Assembly (NCBI RefSeq): GCF_038419845.1
Contig: NZ_JBCAQT010000002.1
Coordinates: 124,001 to 188,000 of the forward strand
DNA: 64,000 nt
From: Marinimicrobium sp038419845
GTDB lineage: Bacteria > Pseudomonadota > Gammaproteobacteria > Pseudomonadales > Cellvibrionaceae
Direction of reading: 5' to 3'
The notes beneath the pieces are model-generated. The model saw only the letters and a list, made by a program, of their open reading frames with translations. It did no database searches and had not been told where the DNA came from. Position numbers and translations under genes: made by a program. Below, piece after piece: positions 17,853 through 25,861 of the stretch (within the stretch, counting starts at the first letter, position 1; each line of letters begins with the position of its first letter).

Positions 17853-19070
17853 TTAGCTTGACACGCTCGCCGGGGTCGCGAGGCGGGGTTTCACCTCGGG
17901 GAGTGTGGCGCGCGCTTCCGCCGTGTGAACCAGCAGCGCCCGCCAGTGGTTGAGACAGTCGGTGTTCAGCGCCAGCGCCGCCGCTTCAGCCGACTCGGCG
18001 CATGCCAGTCGCTCCACGGGTGTCTGTTCGCCCAGGCGGGTCAGCGCCTGGGCGGCCGTTTCTCCCTCTTCCATGACACAAAGTCCCGCACGCAACTGGG
18101 GCCACTGGGTAATGCCACAGCCCGAGGAGACCAGAACCAACCGCCGGCGGGCCATGACCTCCAGGGCAATGGTCCCGAAGGATTCAAAATGGGAAGGCAA
18201 CAGCAGCAGGTCGTGCCCATCGACTTCGTCTCTGAGCTGTTCCCGGCTCAGCCAGCCCAGAAGCCGCACATTGGGCAATTCGACGGCGGCCCGCTCCAGG
18301 CTCTGGCGCAGTGGACCATCGCCCGCCAGGCTGAACTGCAGGCCCGGGTGCGCCCGAGCCGCGTCCAGTACCGCATCCAGATTTTTCTCCGCCGCCAGAC
18401 GACCGGCAAAGAGGACCCGTTTAAGCTCACCGCTGTAGGGCGTGCGCTCGGCCAGGGCAAAATCGGCCGACACCGGCGTCCCGATCAGACAGGTGGCCGC
18501 GGCGCCCATGCGCTCGGCCAGTGCCAGCATCGCCCGGGAATTGCCCAGCACACAGCGCGAGCGGCGAAACAGGTAGCGGTGTGAGCGGGCAAAGAGCGAG
18601 TGCACCAAACGGCCGCGCCAGGAGCCCTGCCAGTACAATTGCGTCAGCTGCTCAAAGGAGGTGTGAAACCCCGCCAGCACCGGAAGCTTCAGACCGCTGG
18701 CCAGGCGCGCGCCCAACAGGCCGTAGGGGCCCGGGGTGGCAACGATCACCACCTGGGGGTTGAGGGCTCGCAGGGCCCGACCCAATGACCGCGGGTTGGG
18801 AATGCACAATTTCTGGGTACGATCGCCCGGCAGCGGGAAGGCCAGCCCCGTCTTCCAGCGGCCGTTCTCCAATCGCGGCGAGAGCAGCACCACCTGCTCG
18901 AAATGCGGGGCGAGCTGCTCGAGCAGATCCTGATAGTAAGCGCCCACCCCGTTGCGTCCGGGGGCCGCATCGGAGATGACCGCCACCCTCAGGTGGGCGC
19001 TCGACACCGCTGGATCGAACTCGACCGTTTCCGGTTCACCCGGGCGGTTCAATTGTGTCAGTTGATTCAT
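17853..19070 (-). CDS. GT4-family glycosyltransferase
   Basis: 405 residues with the two-domain GT-B layout. N-terminal half starts LRVAVISDAAPGRNGVGAYYQDLLEQL; the C-terminal half has RVLFAGRLAAEKNLDAVLDA and LLLPSHFESFGTIALEVMA, with the E-x7-E pattern of GT4 enzymes. Closest in look to glycolipid mannosyl- or glucosyltransferases. The start codon overlaps the sulfotransferase stop by 4 bases (ATGA), so the two are translationally coupled. Sugar donor and acceptor cannot be read from sequence. Confidence 0.9.
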   Translation of the reverse strand: MNQLTQLNRPGEPETVEFDPAVSSAHLRVAVISDAAPGRNGVGAYYQDLLEQLAPHFEQVVLLSPRLENGRWKTGLAFPLPGDRTQKLCIPNPRSLGRALRALNPQVVIVATPGPYGLLGARLASGLKLPVLAGFHTSFEQLTQLYWQGSWRGRLVHSLFARSHRYLFRRSRCVLGNSRAMLALAERMGAAATCLIGTPVSADFALAERTPYSGELKRVLFAGRLAAEKNLDAVLDAARAHPGLQFSLAGDGPLRQSLERAAVELPNVRLLGWLSREQLRDEVDGHDLLLLPSHFESFGTIALEVMARRRLVLVSSGCGITQWPQLRAGLCVMEEGETAAQALTRLGEQTPVERLACAESAEAAALALNTDCLNHWRALLVHTAEARATLPEVKPRLATPASVSS

Positions 19071-20194
19071 GCCGCCTTCTCCGCTGACGCCGAGGCCGGA
19101 ATGGGCCAGACATCGGCAAAATGATGGCGCAGGTGCGCCTCGTACAAACCGAATTGCACCGCCCGGTAGCGATGGGTACTGGGCTCACGGTTGCGCTGAT
19201 CCCCCAGAGTGCGCACCCGACGCTCCACGTCCAATGGCAAGGGCTGCCCGACAAAGGCATAGAGCTCGCGCAGGCCTCCTTTGAGGACTCGGGGCAGATC
19301 CTCGAGCGGCAACAGCCAGACGTCGGGGGCATCCCGCCAGCCATTCAGCCGGCAATAGTAGTGATGCAGAATGGTGGTCAGGCGTTCACGCACCAGCGCC
19401 TCGCCGGGCGTCTGGCCCACCAGCGCCAAGGCGGGGGCCAGCGAACTGAGTTGGGATGGCAGGGCCTCGACCGGGTTGCGGGCACAGGCGATAAACCGGG
19501 CGTCGGGAAATTCACCGCGCAGCGAGTCCACCATCGGGGTAAAGGAGGGGTTTTTGCTCAACAGACGTTTGTCCGTACCGTGGAAGTACAGATGGCGCTG
19601 CAGGCAGCGGTGGTAAAATCCCATCAGGCTTTTGCGCTCGGTCTCTCCGACCGCCTGATCAAAAAACGCCAGGCGCCAATAAGCGTCGGAGCGGGGGCAG
19701 ATCAGCGCGGGCAGGAAACAGGCGCCGCGGTAGAACAGCAGCAGAAAATCCTCTTCCGGCTCGGTCCAGCCCAGGGGATGCCGACGCTCCAGGGCGCGCC
19801 AGCGCCAGCGCGACAGACCGCGACGAAGCGGCGCGCACAGGCGACCCAGAAACGACCAAAGGTAACGTTCGGAAATGGACGGGGCCAGCAGGCACTCCCA
19901 GAGTGTCAGGCTGGTAAAGCGGGTGTCTTCGGCCAGCAGACGCTGCAGAAAGGTCGTGCCACTGCGAGGGACTCCCACAATAAACACCGGCTGGCGCACC
20001 ACCACGGAGCGGTAGCGACGAAAAAGAATTTCATCGGCGGCAAAGCCGAGCAGGTGCAACAGCGTCAACAGACCCATTCCCGCCCATAGCACAGCGAACA
20101 GCAACAAGCGTTGCGGTAATCGATACAACCCCGCCGCCGGCAGTGCGCGGCCGAGGTGCCATCCGAGTCTGATCCAGGCGATGATTAGTTGCAT
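19067..20194 (-). CDS. Sulfotransferase-family protein
   Basis: 375 residues. An N-terminal hydrophobic segment (about 22-52) is followed by VFIVGVPRSGTTFLQRLL, the 5'-phosphosulfate loop that binds PAPS, and later FIACARNPVEALPSQL, the 3'-phosphate-binding region. LWECLLAPSISERYLWSF and SKNPSFTPMVDSL are further family features. Moves sulfate from PAPS to a sugar or lipid hydroxyl, probably at the inner membrane. First gene of a three-gene minus-strand operon with GT4 and a deacetylase. Confidence 0.88.
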   Translation of the reverse strand: MQLIIAWIRLGWHLGRALPAAGLYRLPQRLLLFAVLWAGMGLLTLLHLLGFAADEILFRRYRSVVVRQPVFIVGVPRSGTTFLQRLLAEDTRFTSLTLWECLLAPSISERYLWSFLGRLCAPLRRGLSRWRWRALERRHPLGWTEPEEDFLLLFYRGACFLPALICPRSDAYWRLAFFDQAVGETERKSLMGFYHRCLQRHLYFHGTDKRLLSKNPSFTPMVDSLRGEFPDARFIACARNPVEALPSQLSSLAPALALVGQTPGEALVRERLTTILHHYYCRLNGWRDAPDVWLLPLEDLPRVLKGGLRELYAFVGQPLPLDVERRVRTLGDQRNREPSTHRYRAVQFGLYEAHLRHHFADVWPIPASASAEKAA

Positions 20195-20229
20195 AGCGCC
20201 TATGCAACACTATGAGTGTGACACTGTGG

Positions 20230-22824
20230 TTACAGCGATTCGAGCAGGCGCGGGTCCTCGATCCATTGATTGACAGGCGCAGGCCGGCCGTAAAAATAGC
20301 CCTGAAATAACGTGCAGCCCAGCCCCTGCAGACGCTTCGCCTGCTCCTCGGTTTCTACACCCTCAGCGATCACGCTCAGCTCGAGACTCTCGCCCAGCGC
20401 GATGATCGTGCGCACAATGGCTTCGTCATTGGGGTCGGTCAGCACGTCATTGACAAAGGACTGATCGATTTTCAGCAGGTGCAGGGGCAAGCGTTTCAGG
20501 TAGGCCAAGGAGGCGTAGCCGGTACCGAAATCATCCAGCGCGAACCGCACGCCCCTTTGGCGGAGGTGCACCATACGCTCGATAGTCTGCTCCATCTCAT
20601 CGATCAACAGGCTCTCGGTCACCTCCAGCTCCAGCAGGGCGGGGTTGATACCCGAGCGTTGCAGGCAGGCTTCGATGTGAGGCACAAAGTTGGGGTGCCG
20701 AAACTGGGCCGGGCTGATGTTGACCGCCAGGATCAGCGAGGCCAGAGCGGGCTGTGCGGACCATTGGGCCAGCATGTCGCAGGCGCGCTCCACCACCCAT
20801 TCGCCCAGGGGAATGATCAGCCCGCAGGCTTCGGCAATGGGAATGAATTCACCCGGCGACACGAACCCCAGTTCGGGGTCCTGCCAGCGCAACAGCGCCT
20901 CCATGCCCAGGACCCGCCCGTGACTGTCCACCTGGGGCTGGACGTGTAACGCCAGCTGCTCGGATTCGATCGCCCGGCGCAGCGCCGACTCGATCCGGGT
21001 GCGCCGATTCACTTCGACCTGCATGGCCGGGTTGAAAAACTGCACCCGGTTACGCCCGGCCGACTTGGCGGCAAACAACGCCAGGTCAGCGCCCTTCATC
21101 ACCGCATCGGTGTTGGCCTCAGTGTCGGAGAACATCACCACCCCCGCACTGGAGGAAATCACGTAGGGCACGCCGTCAAAATCAAACGGCCGGGCCAGAG
21201 CTTCGAGCCAATCGGTGGCCAACTCCCGCACGCGCATCAGGGCTTTGCTCCGCTCGCGACACAGATCTTCCACGATGATCACAAATTCGTCTGCACCCAA
21301 CCGACCTACGGTGTCAGTGGAGCGAACATGGCGTTGCAGGCGCTCGGCGCTCTCGCGCAACAGCTGGTCACCGTAATCGTGCCCCAGGGTATCGTTAACC
21401 GTTTTGAAACTGTCCAGATCAATCACCACCAGCGCTCCCTCAAAGCCGGTGTGCGCACTGCTGATCTGGGCATGGTGGAGACGATCGAGCAGCAGGCGGC
21501 GATTGGGCAGGCGGGTCAGCGGGTCGAAATAGGCCAGCTGATGCAGCTGCTCCTGAATGTTCCGGTGTTCGGTAATATCGGTGGAAATACCGCACAGGGC
21601 CTGGGCGCCACTGTCAGTGACCGGCAAAGGAATTTTCACCGAAAGAAAGGTGTGCGGCTCGTCTGTACCCTGCAGGCGCGCGACCTCTTCGTTGGCAAAG
21701 CGCTCGCCCTTTTCCAGCACCCATTGATCATGCTTTTTGAGCATCTTGCAGGTTTCGGAATCAAAAAAGTCTTCATCGGTTTTACCGACAATCGACTCGG
21801 GCGTGGTCCCCAGAAGCTCGCACAGTTGCCGGTTGCCGTACTGATAGCGCAGTGACCGGTCCTTGATGTAGATATGGGCTTCGACGCTGTTGAGAATGGT
21901 GTTGAGACGGGCCTCGCTGGCACGCAATTGTCGCGTACGGATCGATACCTGCCGACGCAGAAACAGGCCAAACACCATCGCCACCACCAGCGCACTCACC
22001 AAGATGACGCCTGTCCACCAGATCCAGGACGGCGCCGAACTCTCATCGACGGTGGGCTCCCAGCGACGCAGTATCTCAAAATAGGGGGAGTCCGGATCGG
22101 CGCGCCAACGATCGAGATAGTCGTCAATGGTCTCTTGCACAGTCCCCAACTGCCCGGGCGCGGCGGCAAAGTAGAGCCGACTGGGTTGAAACATGACCGG
22201 TGCCGGTGTCAGGCCGAACTCGCCCGCCTGCTCATTTCCGTAGTACTGATTGGTGGCCACCGCATCCGCGCGGCCCTCGCGCACGGCCCGGAAGGCACTG
22301 TCCAGGCTGTCGACAGTCACCCACTGGACTTCAAGCGGCATGCGGCTGAACAGGTTCAACAGATACTCCTGCTGAACCGAACCATTCAATACCGCCAACC
22401 GTTGGTTCTCAAGATCGAGCAGGCTGGTGGCCACCTCGGCCCCTTCGGCCTGATAGAGCTGGGACCAGCTCAGCAGCGCGGGCGTCTCGTGAAAGTCAAA
22501 GCGCTCGGCACGGCTCTGATTGCGCGCGACATCGGGCATCAGGTCGATCTCGCCCGCCTCCAGTAACGCCAGGCACTCGGGCCAGACGCAGCTCACCGGC
22601 TCAAGCTCCCAGGCCTCGCGCTCCGCCAGGGCGTGCAGCAGATCACCCAGTATCCCGCTCAGGCGCTGCTCGTCATCCAGAAAGATCTTCGGCGGGTTGT
22701 GGTAAACCCCCACACGCAGCTCCACCGCCTCACCCTGCGACCAGCCCAGCGCTGAAGGCAACAGCAACAGGCAGGCCAGAGCGGCGGGACGAAACGTTGG
22801 GAGGGTGCGAAAACCATTGTTCAA
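20230..22824 (-). CDS. Sensor protein: periplasmic solute-binding domain, PAS, GGDEF (GADEF), EAL
   Basis: 864 residues. Signal peptide, a type 3 periplasmic solute-binding domain (about 35-270), one membrane helix (WIWWTGVILVSALVVAMVF, about 280-300), PAS (about 305-430), a GGDEF domain and an EAL domain. The GGDEF signature reads GADEF; the RxxD inhibitory site (RSTD) is kept five residues before it. EAL motifs are complete: EALLRW, ELEVTESL, LDDFGTGYASL, LKIDQSFV, EGVET. It likely breaks down c-di-GMP in response to an imported-type ligand; cyclase activity is doubtful. Monocistronic. Confidence 0.93.
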   Translation of the reverse strand: MNNGFRTLPTFRPAALACLLLLPSALGWSQGEAVELRVGVYHNPPKIFLDDEQRLSGILGDLLHALAEREAWELEPVSCVWPECLALLEAGEIDLMPDVARNQSRAERFDFHETPALLSWSQLYQAEGAEVATSLLDLENQRLAVLNGSVQQEYLLNLFSRMPLEVQWVTVDSLDSAFRAVREGRADAVATNQYYGNEQAGEFGLTPAPVMFQPSRLYFAAAPGQLGTVQETIDDYLDRWRADPDSPYFEILRRWEPTVDESSAPSWIWWTGVILVSALVVAMVFGLFLRRQVSIRTRQLRASEARLNTILNSVEAHIYIKDRSLRYQYGNRQLCELLGTTPESIVGKTDEDFFDSETCKMLKKHDQWVLEKGERFANEEVARLQGTDEPHTFLSVKIPLPVTDSGAQALCGISTDITEHRNIQEQLHQLAYFDPLTRLPNRRLLLDRLHHAQISSAHTGFEGALVVIDLDSFKTVNDTLGHDYGDQLLRESAERLQRHVRSTDTVGRLGADEFVIIVEDLCRERSKALMRVRELATDWLEALARPFDFDGVPYVISSSAGVVMFSDTEANTDAVMKGADLALFAAKSAGRNRVQFFNPAMQVEVNRRTRIESALRRAIESEQLALHVQPQVDSHGRVLGMEALLRWQDPELGFVSPGEFIPIAEACGLIIPLGEWVVERACDMLAQWSAQPALASLILAVNISPAQFRHPNFVPHIEACLQRSGINPALLELEVTESLLIDEMEQTIERMVHLRQRGVRFALDDFGTGYASLAYLKRLPLHLLKIDQSFVNDVLTDPNDEAIVRTIIALGESLELSVIAEGVETEEQAKRLQGLGCTLFQGYFYGRPAPVNQWIEDPRLLESL

Positions 22825-22893
22825 AACTGCGATTCCTTGTAGTTACCGAAGGCACTCCTCCAAAAATGACACACCTTTGCCCTAAAAGTCACG

Positions 22894-22968
22894 CCCCAAA
22901 AAGGGGACGGAGGGATTTAATTTTGATCAATCTGGTTAAAATTAAATCCCTCCGTCCCCTTTTTGGGG
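22894..22968. repeat. Long palindromic repeat, copy 2 (inverted relative to copy 1)
   Basis: CCCCAAAAAGGGGACGGAGG-type arm and its complement around a loop containing GATCAATCTGGTTA. The loop is the reverse complement of that in the copy at 14728-14826, so the two copies are in opposite orientation, 8.1 kb apart. Confidence 0.82.
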
Positions 22969-22971
22969 AGC

Positions 22972-23005
22972 AAAAAAAACCCCCGTACGGGGTACGGGGG
23001 TTTTT
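22972..23005. terminator. Rho-independent terminator (bidirectional) after the RpiB-like gene
   Basis: CCCCCGTAC-GGG-GTACGGGGG gives a 9-bp GC-rich stem (22980-23000) with eight A on the left and five T on the right. For the minus-strand gene ending at 23026 the left A-run is the U-tract. It can also act for plus-strand transcripts. Confidence 0.88.
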
Positions 23006-23025
23006 GTCGCCGGTATGTCGGCTTT

Positions 23026-23664
23026 TTACGCGTCGATGACGCCGCGCACAAACTGCTCGAGCTCTTTGTTCTTGCCGTGCTCAAAGAAGCACTTCTGGAA
23101 GCGCTCGCCGCCGACGGCGGTTTTCACCAGCTCGGGGTCCAGCGCCTTCAGCCCGTCCAGGTAGTCTTTGGCCAGGGCGGCTTTCACGTCATTGAGAATG
23201 CCGGCGTTTTCCACCTGGGAGGCTTTGCGCTCGGGCGGGTAGCCCTGTCCGGTAACGCCGGTAAAGGCCTTTTCAAAGATATAGCGGCAGTTGAGTTCGG
23301 CGCCCCACCCAAAGCCCTTGGCGAAGGGCAGTGCCAGCGCGTTGCCGTTGTTGATCTGAGCAAACAGATAGGCATCGGACGGCTCGATGCAGTAGCCACA
23401 CACCACGCCCGGATGGGCGTTCAGCGACATCAGTGTGCCCTGGCCGGTACCGCAGCCACTGACCACAAAGTCCACAGCGTTGGAGTTGAGCAACAGGCCC
23501 GACATGATGCCCAGGTGGATGTAGGTCAGACGGTGATCATTGTCGCCGTCCATGCCCACATTGAATACTTCGTGGCCCAGCTCGCCGGCCACATCGTTGA
23601 GTTGCTCCAGGATGATCGGGTTTTTGCCCGCCTGGCTGAACTCATTCATTAACGCAATTTTCAT
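23026..23664 (-). CDS. RpiB/LacA/LacB-family sugar-phosphate isomerase
   Basis: 212 residues. MKIALMNEFSQAGKN opens the fold; VVSGCGTGQGTLMSLNAHPGVVCGYC matches the catalytic SGCGTGxG region with the active-site Cys of RpiB-like isomerases. The family interconverts ribose-5-P/ribulose-5-P or related aldose/ketose phosphates. At 212 residues it is longer than RpiB (about 150) because of a C-terminal extension that ends HGKNKELEQFVRG. Members of this longer type occur in marine gammaproteobacteria with polysaccharide genes; the actual sugar is unknown. Monocistronic with a terminator directly downstream. Confidence 0.87.
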   Translation of the reverse strand: MKIALMNEFSQAGKNPIILEQLNDVAGELGHEVFNVGMDGDNDHRLTYIHLGIMSGLLLNSNAVDFVVSGCGTGQGTLMSLNAHPGVVCGYCIEPSDAYLFAQINNGNALALPFAKGFGWGAELNCRYIFEKAFTGVTGQGYPPERKASQVENAGILNDVKAALAKDYLDGLKALDPELVKTAVGGERFQKCFFEHGKNKELEQFVRGVIDA

Positions 23665-23762
23665 AACTCACAAACTCCCGTGATAGATTAAAAAGTTATA
23701 TCGTTGTTTTCTCCATTATAGGTTTTATCCTCTTCGGGTTCAATCGACCCCAGAACGACGAA

Positions 23763-23801
23763 ACCCGGAGTGAGTGACCGCTCGGGCCACTCACTCCGGG
23801 T
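23763..23801 (-). terminator. Long hairpin after the fasciclin gene
   Basis: A perfect 14-bp stem, ACCCGGAGTGAGTG (23763-23776) pairing with 23788-23801, loop of 11. On the minus strand it is followed by TTTCGTCG, a short T-run, 48 bases after the stop of the fasciclin-domain gene. Confidence 0.65.
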
Positions 23802-23848
23802 ATTCGGGTCGAGCGCCTGCGCGCTCGCTGTATCAGATTGCCGGTCGA

Positions 23849-25678
23849 TTACTCCGGAATGATCACTTCATCAATGGCATGAATCACACCGTTGGTGGTG
23901 TACACATCAGCCGTGATGACCGTGGAACCGGCCACCTGCAGCTCGCCATTCGCAATCTCGATGGACGCCATCGCTCCCGATACAGTCTCGATGGACGTGC
24001 CGTTGGCGGCGTAGGCATCAATCGAGCTGATCTGGCCCGCCACCACATGAGTCAGCAGTACCTCTTCCAGCAGCGCCGGATCGGCGGCAAGTGCATCCAT
24101 TGTCTCCTGCGGCACATTTTCAAAGGCCGCATCGGTGGGTGCAAACACGGTGAAGGTGCTGCTCTCATCGGCCAGGGTGGCATCCAGGCCGGATTCGACC
24201 AGAAGATCGACCAGTGTCGTAAAGTTACCGGCGGCTACGGCGGTCTCGACAATATTGTCGGTGGGATTGCCTTCGGCGGCCGGCGGCATCATCACTTTAT
24301 CGATCGCATGAATGAGGCCGTTGTCAGCATCGACGTCGGCGGCAACCACTTGTGACAGATTCACCAACAGATTTTCACCCGACAAAGACAGTGCCGCCAT
24401 GTCGCCATTGGCCATTTCCACCGTATCGCCGGCCAGACCGGTCGCCGTGCCAGAGTCCACGACCATGTTACCGCCGAGCACGTGGTACAGAAGAATATTG
24501 CTCAGGGTTTCGGTGTCGGCCAGCAACGCATCGATCTCGGCCTGACTGAACTCGGAGAACGCATCGTCAGTAGGAGCGAACACGGTAAAGTCGTTTTCGA
24601 GATTACCCAGGGTTTCGTCCAGACCGGTCGCTTCAAGGGCGGCAATCAGCGTCTCGAAGTTGCCCGCTTCGGTGGCCACATCGACAATGGACTGGGGCGG
24701 TTCGGGCAGCTCGACGTCACCGACAATCACGGTATCGATCACATGGATCACACCGTTGCTGGCGTAGACATCAAAGGTTTCCACCAGGGCGCCGCCGACC
24801 ATGAACATACCATCGGCAATTTCCAGCGGAATCATCGCGCCGCCCACTGTTTCTGCCTCACCGCCATTCATCGAGAAGGCCGTTACCGAATCGACTTCCG
24901 CACCAGCCACCACGTGATTGGACAGTACCGCCGTCAGCGCCTCATTGTCTCCAATCAGAGCGGCGAGCGCCTCATCGGAAATTTTGTCAAAGGCTTCATC
25001 GGTGGGGGCAAATACCGTGAAGGTTTCTTCTTCGTTAGCCAGAGTCCCGTCAAGGCCGGCGGCCTGGAGCGCTTCCACTAGCGTGTTGAAGTTACCGGCG
25101 TTGATGGCCGTCTGGACGATGTTATCCATCGGCTCACCTTTCTCGGCGGGTGGCATCAGAACGGCATCGATCACGTGGATCACACCGTTGTCCGCTTCCA
25201 CGTCGGTCATGGTAACCATGGACAGGTTGATCAGCAGGTTGTCGCCGGAGAGCGACAGACCGACGCTATCACCATTGGCCATTTCCTGGGTGTTACCCGA
25301 CAGACCGATGGCCGTTTCGGCATCGACTTCTGACCCGGAGATGACGTGGTAGAGAAGAATATCAGACAGGGTGTCGGTATCGGCCAGAAGATTGTTGATG
25401 GTGTCTTCACCCAGCAGCGCAAAGGCATCGTCGGTGGGGGCAAAGACGGTGAAGCTGCCCTCGGGGTCGTCCAGCGTTTCGTCCAGGCCGGTCGCTTGCA
25501 GCGCCGTGACCAGGGTTTCGAAATTGCCGTTGTCGAGCGCGACATCCACTACCGTATTCACTTCAGGTTCTGGTGTGGGATTCGGGGTGGGCGCCGGACC
25601 GTCGTCATCGTCACTGCCGCATGCGGCCAGCCCTAGAGAGAGACTCAGTATTCCCAAACTTCTAGTTAACACGTTCAT
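23849..25678 (-). CDS. Lipoprotein with four fasciclin (FAS1) domains
   Basis: 609 residues. Lipobox LGLAAC with Cys20, then an Asp- and Pro-rich spacer (GSDDDDGPAPTPNPTPEPE) and four FAS1 domains of about 140 residues each. Each has the FTVFAPTDDAF-type first motif and an NGVIHVIDxV-type second motif. Domains 1 and 3 resemble each other most, as do 2 and 4, so the gene arose by doubling a two-domain unit. FAS1 proteins act in adhesion and surface attachment; an outer-membrane location is inferred from the lipobox. Monocistronic between two hairpins. Confidence 0.93.
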   Translation of the reverse strand: MNVLTRSLGILSLSLGLAACGSDDDDGPAPTPNPTPEPEVNTVVDVALDNGNFETLVTALQATGLDETLDDPEGSFTVFAPTDDAFALLGEDTINNLLADTDTLSDILLYHVISGSEVDAETAIGLSGNTQEMANGDSVGLSLSGDNLLINLSMVTMTDVEADNGVIHVIDAVLMPPAEKGEPMDNIVQTAINAGNFNTLVEALQAAGLDGTLANEEETFTVFAPTDEAFDKISDEALAALIGDNEALTAVLSNHVVAGAEVDSVTAFSMNGGEAETVGGAMIPLEIADGMFMVGGALVETFDVYASNGVIHVIDTVIVGDVELPEPPQSIVDVATEAGNFETLIAALEATGLDETLGNLENDFTVFAPTDDAFSEFSQAEIDALLADTETLSNILLYHVLGGNMVVDSGTATGLAGDTVEMANGDMAALSLSGENLLVNLSQVVAADVDADNGLIHAIDKVMMPPAAEGNPTDNIVETAVAAGNFTTLVDLLVESGLDATLADESSTFTVFAPTDAAFENVPQETMDALAADPALLEEVLLTHVVAGQISSIDAYAANGTSIETVSGAMASIEIANGELQVAGSTVITADVYTTNGVIHAIDEVIIPE

Positions 25679-25789
25679 GGTGATAGCTCCTGATTGTTAG
25701 GGTCTTGATATGCGAACTACTTCGAGCAATACGCCAAGCCGATTACCAGGGATCACAAAAAAAAGCTATCGGGGTAATAAGTGCGACAC

Positions 25790-25820
25790 AAAAAAAGAAA
25801 GCCAGCGAGTGCTGGCTTTC
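25790..25820 (-). terminator. Rho-independent terminator after the GMC oxidoreductase gene
   Basis: GAAAGCCAGC-ACTC-GCTGGCTTTC on the minus strand followed by seven T (25790-25796 as A on the plus strand). It ends the operon 27565/25862 and separates it from the fasciclin gene. Confidence 0.9.
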
Positions 25821-25861
25821 GTTAATGATGAAAAATACGACATCCAGTCAACGTTAAACCG

